Of a DNA stretch of 64,000 nt, positions 56,801-64,000 are shown in pieces. The notes beneath the pieces were generated by a model that saw only the letters and a list, made by a program, of their open reading frames with translations, was not told the DNA's origin and made no database searches. Numbering within the stretch: position 1 is the first letter of the stretch; every line of letters begins with the position of its first letter. Made by a program: the position numbers and the translations under genes. Source of the stretch: Neocallimastix lanati (nom. inval.) (Eukaryota; Neocallimastigomycota; Neocallimastigomycetes; Neocallimastigales; Neocallimastigaceae); contig JACVTC010000029.1 of the NCBI GenBank assembly GCA_016946835.1, forward strand, positions 215,001 to 279,000. Reading direction: 5' to 3'.

Positions 56801-59800
56801 TAAAAACAGTAATAAGATGAAAGATGCCTTAATTGTATGTGTGAAGTCAGTTTGTGAATTACAGGATGGTAGTATAAATGATGTGTATATTAATAGTGAC
56901 GAGGAAACAAAGAATGACAAGCCTTTAATTAAATGTGAAAAACTTGGATGCAGTATAAGTAGTAGTGGTGCCACCAAAGGTAATAATGAAACATACATAA
57001 ATTCTGGAAAGGATGAAGGAACTTCATCTGATAATACCTCATCAAAAAAAGGTATTATTGAATGCTCTATTGATTCAAGTAATAAAAAGGTGACATGCAT
57101 TGTGAAGAAATCAGATGATGTTCAAAAAGGTCTCTATCTCAATTCAAATTACTCTGAGAACGGTGATACCAATCAAATGATTAAATGTACTAAAAAAGAT
57201 GGATGTACAGGAATAACAATAACGGAGGGAATAGATACAGAATATCATGTAAATGGCGAAAGCACTGGTCTAGAGAATGCCATTATAGCCTGCACGAATA
57301 CAAAATGTGAGAAGCAAACGCCAACAAGTGTCCCGTCCTATTATGTAGGAAAAGATGAAAATGAAAATCAAGGGTTAATTGAATGTGTAGAGACCACAAT
57401 TTCCAATCGAAGAAGATCCACAAGAAGTAATATTCAAAAATGTACTTGGAGGCCGGCTTTCAATTCTGAAGGGTATTATTTAAATAATGGATATAACAAG
57501 TTATCCTATCCATTGATTCAATGTGATTCCTCGGAAGGATGTAATCCAGTAGAGGCAGAAATTGGATACTATGTTAATGCTGGTAATTCACTGAAACCTG
57601 TGATTGTTTGTGAAAGAGAAAATAATGAGTGTTATGAAAGAGAGTCTCCTATATGTCCAGAGCCAGCAATGGCTGTTCCAGGAAATTATTGTTATGCAAA
57701 TGGACAATTGAAGTTCTTTAAATCTAATAATTCTGATGCTGTCTATGCCTCTAAAAATAAAGATATTTTCGTATCTGCAACAATTTCAAAGAATGGATTC
57801 CCAGGAATTCGAAGTTCGACATTTGCTTTGTTTAAAGTCTCGTATTACTCCATTAATCGCTATTACAAAAGTGGCTCCATTATTGTTGATAAAAATGGTA
57901 ATGTGGTCGATTCCATGGATGGGGATCAATCGGGTTATACGATCTATACGTGTGATGAAATTACGAAAGTGTGTACCGAAAGTAAAGGTTGTTCTCCAAA
58001 CACCTATCTCTATGATGCCATCAATAAAAAGGCCATTCGTTGTAATGAGGAAGGAAAAATGGAATACACTGATGAGGATGGGTATGTGATTGATGGTTCA
58101 GGTGGATCGAAGACATCTACTATTATTTATTGTGATAAGGATGGTGAAAACTGCTATATTATTAATCCTAACCAATCTAACGGTAACGGTCACGGTGGAC
58201 GTGACAACAATGGTAGCAATAAAACACCGAAAACGGTGTATTATACAAATGGTAATAACTTAATAAAATGTACCAATGGTATTTGTGTAAAAGTAAGTGT
58301 TAAGCCAGGGAATTATTTAGGTTACGGAGAAAATGGAATACTTGGTATTATTCATTGTAACGCCAATAATGAATGTATCTTCATTTATCCTGATAGTGGT
58401 GTCAAATATTTAAATTCTGGTTCTGATCGAAACCTTTATCCCCTTATAGAATGTACCCTCAATGAAGGATGTTATGTAACAGAAGGTAATCCCGGATATT
58501 ATCTCACTTCCTCCAGTAAGGCTTTAATATTTTGTAAAAGTTTCATAACTTGTTACGAAATAAATCCCATGGAACACTACTATTTCAATGCCGACTGTAC
58601 AGAAGAAAATAACACCATCATAAAATGTGTGGAAGCTGGTAATGTGATTTCCTGTTTCCTTGAAGATGCCTTCAGTGGTTACTATTTGACAAGTGAACCG
58701 GATATATTAGTTCATTGTCGTATTGGAAATAGATGTAAAGAAATTCGTGTTCATAATGGTATCTTCCGAGGAGCCCTAAAAGGAGAAGTTTCCATTAAAA
58801 GACGTTCTGAACTTGAAAAAGATCTTCAATTCGAGATCAGGAATTCTTTGAATAAGAAACTTTCTAAAAGAAAGAATGAATCACTAGAGGTTAATGATAA
58901 TTCAGAAAATATAATTGACACTTTTAAAAATAAAGAATTGAAAGAAGAAAGTAAAATCTTTAGTACTAGAGACACCAATGATGTCTATGATATTATTCGT
59001 TGTGTGGAAGGTAAATGTGCTGCTTTAAACATTAGTGAATTGGCTGCTGTTCCCATCTGTGAATTCAGTAATAATAAATGCTATATCACACTCGAGTATT
59101 CCATGACGAAAAAAGCGACAAGCTCGATAGAGGCTGGTGATTTCTGTACAAATAGTGACCATTCCATTCTCTATTTTGCCACTGATACTATTGTGGTGAA
59201 ACCGAATGTTATTTCTGGAAAAACAGCCACCTACGTCTATACGACCTCCACCACCAATTGTCTTGAAGCCAACGAATCCTATCATGATAGGTACTTTGCG
59301 GAGAAATCCAGTATCTATACCCTCGATGTTGATTGCATTCTTCAAATTTATGAAACCGCCTATCTCTTTCTGAATAATAAAGAAAATAGAATTGTCAGTA
59401 GCCGTAATATTGATGAATACAATGATAGCAATGTTGAATTGTATCGTTGTAAAGGAAGTCATTGTCGTCCTGTTAATGCTCTTAATACTATTACCTATAT
59501 TGCTGACATTAATAAGAGAATCCTGAAATATGATGTAAATAACAAATTGTATTCGTTTGTCTATGACAAGGATATCATTTGTATCTTCAAAGATAATAAA
59601 TGCACCCCCAATGCTGATATGAAGAAGAATGAATTTTGTATCACTTATAAGGGAGAACTTGTTCTAGCCCAATCCTCTATTAAAAATCGTGAAACTGGAG
59701 ATTGTTACCTCTCCGAAGGTATTAATTCTTACATCTATGGCTATGGCTTCTCTCAACACCTCTACCATATGAATCAATTTACAGCTCAAATGGTGGATCA

Positions 59801-60785
59801 AACTGGATACTACATCATTAATATATTTACAAATACCACCATCGAAAGAAGTACTTATCTCTCCAAAAATATTAATCTTGTAATGTATGCCTGTACGCAT
59901 TCTTCCTGTCATATCTATGAACCTCATGAAGATACATATTATTATGACTCCCAGGCTAAAACCATTTATAGATATAAAGATGGGGATTATAGCTTACCAA
60001 GTACTTCAGGTTATGCCTATATCTCCGTTGATCCTACTCAAACCTACATTTATAAGGTTGTGAAAGCAGAATCAGATGAAATAAAGATTCATGGCATAGT
60101 CAACGACGGTTATTACTACACAATAGATAAAGAAATGTATTACTGTAATCTAGGTGAGGATCATGATTGTAGTCCTATTGATGAAACAGGCTACTACATA
60201 ACGAATACAGGTGCTATTTACTACTGTATTCATGATTCTGAGGAGTTAGAAGCGACCGAATGTACAAAACAACTCTGTATCAATGGTCAATATTATTATA
60301 TCGAGGAGACTTATTATCGCTGTGATACTCATTCCAATTTCGTTCCAATGAAATCACGGTACTGTTCCTACGATGAAAATGTCGTCATTAATTTCCCGTT
60401 GGCTTTAACAGAAGAATTACCAGGATATGTTAAACAAGCTGTTAAGGAAATTAGTAGGCATAACAACTCTACAGCAGTATCTTATCATCGTGTAAAGAAT
60501 TATTTAAAATCAATTAGTGGTATCTTTACTAATTGTACATACAACGAGGAAGAAAGTACCTCCATGTTTGATTTGGTCTGTATCAATAACTATGTTGATG
60601 TTGATAAAGAAACTAATGAAGCTAAAATTTGTTCCATTGAGCAACTTGGCTATGTAGAATGTATAGAAAATGAAGAAAATCCAGAAAAATGTAATATAAC
60701 TAGTTATTCCAATTCACTAAAACCCTCTATATTTATGATCATATTTTTAATTTTAATATCAGTAATTCTCATCTTCAATGTTTAA
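41573..60785 (+). CDS. Giant secreted multi-repeat surface protein, scaffoldin-like
   Basis: One spliced gene. Exons: 41573-42307, 42475-43485, 43590-44420, 44882-45301, 46373-46753, 47110-47946, 48097-48546, 49205-49588, 49932-50822, 51031-60785. Every intron is GT...AG and phase 1; frame stays open throughout, giving about 5,231 residues plus an unresolved 5' end. Layout: Cys-rich N-terminal segment; tandem modules with C-x(n)-CKQTYGY(I/L)K...YYS and C-x(n)-GIC...GY...YY signatures; from about 53270 a field of shorter units (YYIN..., LIKC..., C); a less repetitive C-terminal part; and a hydrophobic tail (PSIFMIIFLILISVILIF) with almost nothing after it, like a GPI signal or membrane anchor. 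Size, Cys/Tyr repeats and C-terminal anchor fit the scaffoldins that hold dockerin-bearing enzymes in anaerobic-fungal cellulosomes. That assignment is from memory of the family; a giant adhesin is the alternative. Confidence 0.72.
53270..58790 (+). repeat. Short Cys-repeat field inside the giant protein
   Basis: Dozens of units of roughly 30-45 residues with a (E)YYIN or VYINS start, then LIKC or IIEC, an acidic/Ser stretch and a second Cys. All in one frame in one exon. Basic clusters interrupt it (EKRRKR near 54710, NRRRSTRS near 57410, IKRRSELEK near 58800) and could be processing sites of a kexin-type protease. Confidence 0.7.
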
Positions 60786-61679
60786 TAAACAATAAATATC
60801 TATTAAAATTTCAATAGATTAATATTTAGATTTTTAAAAAAAGAAATTAGAAAAAATAAAATATAATATTTATAGAAGTATTTTATTGAAATTAACATTA
60901 AAATAATACAGAAGGAAATTACTTTAATTCATGTTCTATTTAAAAATAAATAGAATAAACTAATAATAGATTAAAAAATAGAATTTTTTTATTATCTAAT
61001 TATATACATGTAAAGATTAATCTACTAATTAAATACTCAATATAATCAAGTAATTTATTAAAATATGACGATAATATCAAATATAATATGTATATTTTTT
61101 ATAGTATAATTTTTATATTTATTATTAACAAAAAAAAAAAAAATACATTTAGTAAAAAATTCAATCACTATAGGACTTATCAATTGAATTTTTTTTTATT
61201 TTATTTTTATGTTCAATTTTATTTTTGTTTTCATATATAATAAAATATATAATCAATACTGATTATATAAAAAAATAATAAATAATAATTAAATACTAAT
61301 ATTAAATAACAAATAATTAATAATTAATATTAAATAAATAATAATAAATAATAAATAATTAATATTAAATATATTAAATAATAATAAATATTAAATAGTA
61401 AATGGTAAATGGTAATAGAAAAAAAAAAAAAAAAGATAAATATTGATACATAAAATAAAATATATTAAATATATTTTTATATATAAAAAGAAATATTTAA
61501 AATTCACTTTATCATTTTTATTATTAAAAATTACATATATTTAAAATATAATACTTGTTAATGTTTAATTTTTTATTATATATTATTTTATATATTATAT
61601 TATCTATTTTCTATTATTTATTTTATTGTTTTATATAATATATTATTTATTACGTATTATTTATTTACGCACACTACAG
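60786..61679. other. 3' flank of the giant gene, AT-rich
   Basis: Tandem AATAATTAATATTAAAT-like repeats at about 61270-61410 and an A run near 61423. No gene seen. Confidence 0.35.
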
Positions 61680-62045
61680 ATGAAGAATTAATAGCTTGGT
61701 ATTCTCATTATAAATTCCTAGCATTGAATCCTTCAGGTTATAATTTTTCTAAAGACCTTTGGAAAGATTCTAATGCATTTTGGAATTTGGGAACTCCAAG
61801 GTAACAAGAATGGGAAATTAATAAAGACATTAGAGATGAAAAAATTAACGATCTTTGAAGTTTTATTCCTAGTAAAAAATATTCAGAAGAATCTAGTTAA
61901 AATAATAGTAATATTTCATCTGGCTTTAAATGTATTACAACTTTAATTAATCGTATTTGAAATGGTGATTTTCCTAAATCATGGAATAACACATCTATAG
62001 TTTCTATTCATAAAAAGGGCAATTCAGCAAATTGTAATAATGTAA
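61680..62045 (+). pseudogene. Non-LTR (LINE) reverse-transcriptase relic
   Basis: The plus frame reads ...KDLWKDSNAFWNLGTPR, then after stops GFKCITTLINRI, NGDFPKSWNNTSIVSIHKK and GNSANCNN, which is the start of a LINE-type RT domain (FP-x-x-W-x-x-x-x-I-x-x-I-x-KKGD...NYR). It has at least five stops (TAA and TGA; one TGA sits where Trp is expected) and ends abruptly before the RT core. No poly(A) or target duplication identified. Bases 62046-62400 hold nothing recognisable. Confidence 0.6.
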
Positions 62046-62399
62046 AGAGTTCGAATAGAAACAGATTACAAATAACGAAATATAACATTTAAATCAAAAA
62101 AATAACACGTAATAAAAATTCTTTTTTAAATAAAATAATCTTTATTAATTGAAAAATTAAATCTCTTATTATTACTAACTATTCGATTGTCAATAACTAA
62201 TGCCTCGATTTAAATAATGAAATTTATATGTATTTATATTTTTCATGATTACATTATAATATATCACTTCTATTTAATTTACATATATTACTACTTATTT
62301 ATAGACAAAATATTTATTAATAATTTATTGAATAATAATTAACAAAAAACTAAACAATATATACAAATATAATAAAACAAACAGATCAAAGGAAAACAA

Positions 62400-63970
62400 T
62401 TACATTAAGAATATATATAAAAGACAAAATTTTTTTGAATAATAGAAAAGCAAACTTTTACAAACAATGCAACAACTTTAAATAATATCATAATATATCT
62501 CAGGCTTTATTTACTTCAAACGACAATAGCAATAACCTATATAAAGTTGCATTCACCAAAGATTTTAATTCGGATTTCGAAAGCACATCCTATCACTTTA
62601 ATTTAGATAACAATAACAACTGTAACTTTCATATATATAATACACTCACCAAAGTAACAAATAATATAAACCCCACTCAAAGAATATATACATGGATAGT
62701 AGACTCTGGAGTGTCTGTCCATATTACTAATAAACTAGAACTAATTGCTAATCCAATCGATCATGTCGAGTCTATAACTTTTACTAAAAGAAGCAAAATA
62801 CAATCTTTATACAAAGGAAGGTTTATTGGATTCATTAACAATAATAAAATAGAATTAGATGATGTATCATATATCCCAGATTCAAACAAATATTTAATTT
62901 ATATATCCAAACTTATCCAACTTAATTATAAATTTTTTTTTAAGTAGAATAAACAATAGACAATATATGATTATATATTCATTAAATGGTAAAAGAATCA
63001 CTACAGTAAGCTTAACTCATAATATCAATACTTATGAATTATGGATTTCCAAAAAATCAAATCAGTTACCATTATAAAATACAAAGTACCCTTATGGAAT
63101 GTAATACGAAACCTGACAAACACTTTCAAATCTGGCATCCAAAATTTGCACATTTCAATACCAAAAATATAATAAACAAACACCCCAATACGAATAAAAT
63201 TTCATAAATATAAAGGAAGTTATTTTTTTACATCAGAAAAAGATATGTAATATAACATATTATGTAAATATAAGAATGAAAATATCAAACCGTTCAAAAG
63301 CATCAAATCTATATTCAACGAAGACTTAAGGAAAATAAAAATTGACCTTACCACATATAAAAGTATAATTGGAAATCTTCTTTATTTAAATGTCAGTACG
63401 AGATCAGATATACTATAGGCAGTCAGTAAGGCATCAAGAAATACTAAGAATCCAAACAAAGAAGACTGGCAAATCATAATTAGAATTCTAGGATACTTAA
63501 AAGAAACCAATGATTATTTACTGAAGTTCACAAGGAACATATCATTAAATTTTTTCTCAGGTGCTGATTACACAGGTGATATCCAAACTAGAAGATCCAC
63601 TTCAGGGTAAATCGTCACCATGGGAAACACTCCAATTAAAGTTACAACAGTGTATATCAACATCAACAGAAGAAGCCAAGAATTATAGTCTTAGTGAATG
63701 CTCAAAACAATGCATATAGTACATATGCATACTAAATGAATTCAACAGCAAAATCAATACAAGCAACATTAACGATGACAATAAAGCAAAGTCAATCAGA
63801 GAACAAAACATATCGATATTCGTTTCCACAATGTAAGTAAACTAATTAAAAAATAGAAGGATAAAATTAACTTATGTAAAAAACTCAAGATAATCTAGCA
63901 GACGGATTCACTAAATATTTAAATAGTGTACATATGACAAAGTATTTAAGTTAATTTAAATATTAGATCC
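62400..63970 (+). pseudogene. Internally deleted copia relic
   Basis: Plus strand. Gag tail and protease at 62490-63070 (an open stretch 62711-62947; WIVDSGVSVHIT keeps the DSG). Most of integrase and RT are missing. From about 63330 the frame resumes with the RT end and RNase H: NLLYLNVSTRSDIL, NPNKEDWQIIIRILGYLK, SGADYTGD, RRSTSG, CISTSTEEAKNYSLSECSKQC, ending near 63960 in an LADGFTKYL-like segment. Many stops. No LTR seen inside the window; the right one may lie beyond the edge. Confidence 0.75.
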
Positions 63971-64000
63971 TAATTATACTAATCTATCCTATATAGGTTA

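Noticed and set aside
57736-58089. 117-codon plus-strand ORF in another frame of the giant gene
   Set aside because: Lies entirely within the well-supported exon 51031-60785 and shows no family features.
61680-63970. Possible recoding of TGA/TAG/TAA as sense codons
   Set aside because: All three stops occur in relics along with deletions and altered motifs, while intact genes here use all standard codons normally; decay explains it.

Overview
The window is extremely AT-rich eukaryotic DNA. It has spliced genes with short AT-rich introns, long homopolymers, Asn/Lys-rich proteins, many Ty1/copia retrotransposons, secreted CE16-like esterases and one giant repetitive secreted protein. Together these point to an anaerobic gut fungus (Neocallimastigomycota). 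This is inferred from composition and gene families; no marker gene settles it.

Left part (1-6.7 kb): a partial FLYWCH zinc-finger gene runs off the edge. Next comes a secreted two-domain GDSL/SGNH (CE16-like) esterase gene split by one in-frame TAG. A solo LTR, a perfect 20-bp-arm palindrome and a decayed mRNA-capping-enzyme-like relic resembling those of nucleocytoplasmic large DNA viruses follow.

Retrotransposon block (6.8-21.1 kb): element 1 (6773-12784) is a full-length copia element with identical LTRs and one intact 1480-codon ORF. Element 2 (14856-21130) has a 5-bp target duplication (AAGAT) and two frameshifts in pol. Between them lies a head-to-head arrangement of older LTR, primer-site and leader pieces. 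All primer sites I can read match the 5' half of a tRNA-Lys(CUU), cut in the anticodon arm. A hairpin lies directly before the polypurine tract of every element, and arrays of family-specific hairpins lie in the leaders.

Middle (21.1-41.5 kb): an intact single-exon CE16-like esterase (22557-23636) and an intron-bearing decayed paralogue (25838-26982) flank a 156-bp-arm foldback. Then come a gag relic, microsatellites and element 3 (29599-35059). Element 3 has near-identical LTRs and a GGTTT target duplication around an ORF-less interior, so it looks non-autonomous. From 35 to 41.5 kb the DNA is low-complexity with one copia integrase relic.

Right part (41.5-60.8 kb): one very large gene. I resolve ten coding exons, all joined by phase-1 introns and all in frame, giving about 5,231 residues plus an unresolved 5' end. 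The protein has a probable secretion signal, tandem Cys/Tyr-rich modules, a long field of shorter Cys repeats and a C-terminal hydrophobic tail. It resembles the giant scaffoldins of fungal cellulosomes, or less specifically a giant surface adhesin. If so, the secreted CE16-like esterases and this surface protein would fit a plant-biomass lifestyle. The window ends in a LINE reverse-transcriptase relic and an internally deleted copia relic.
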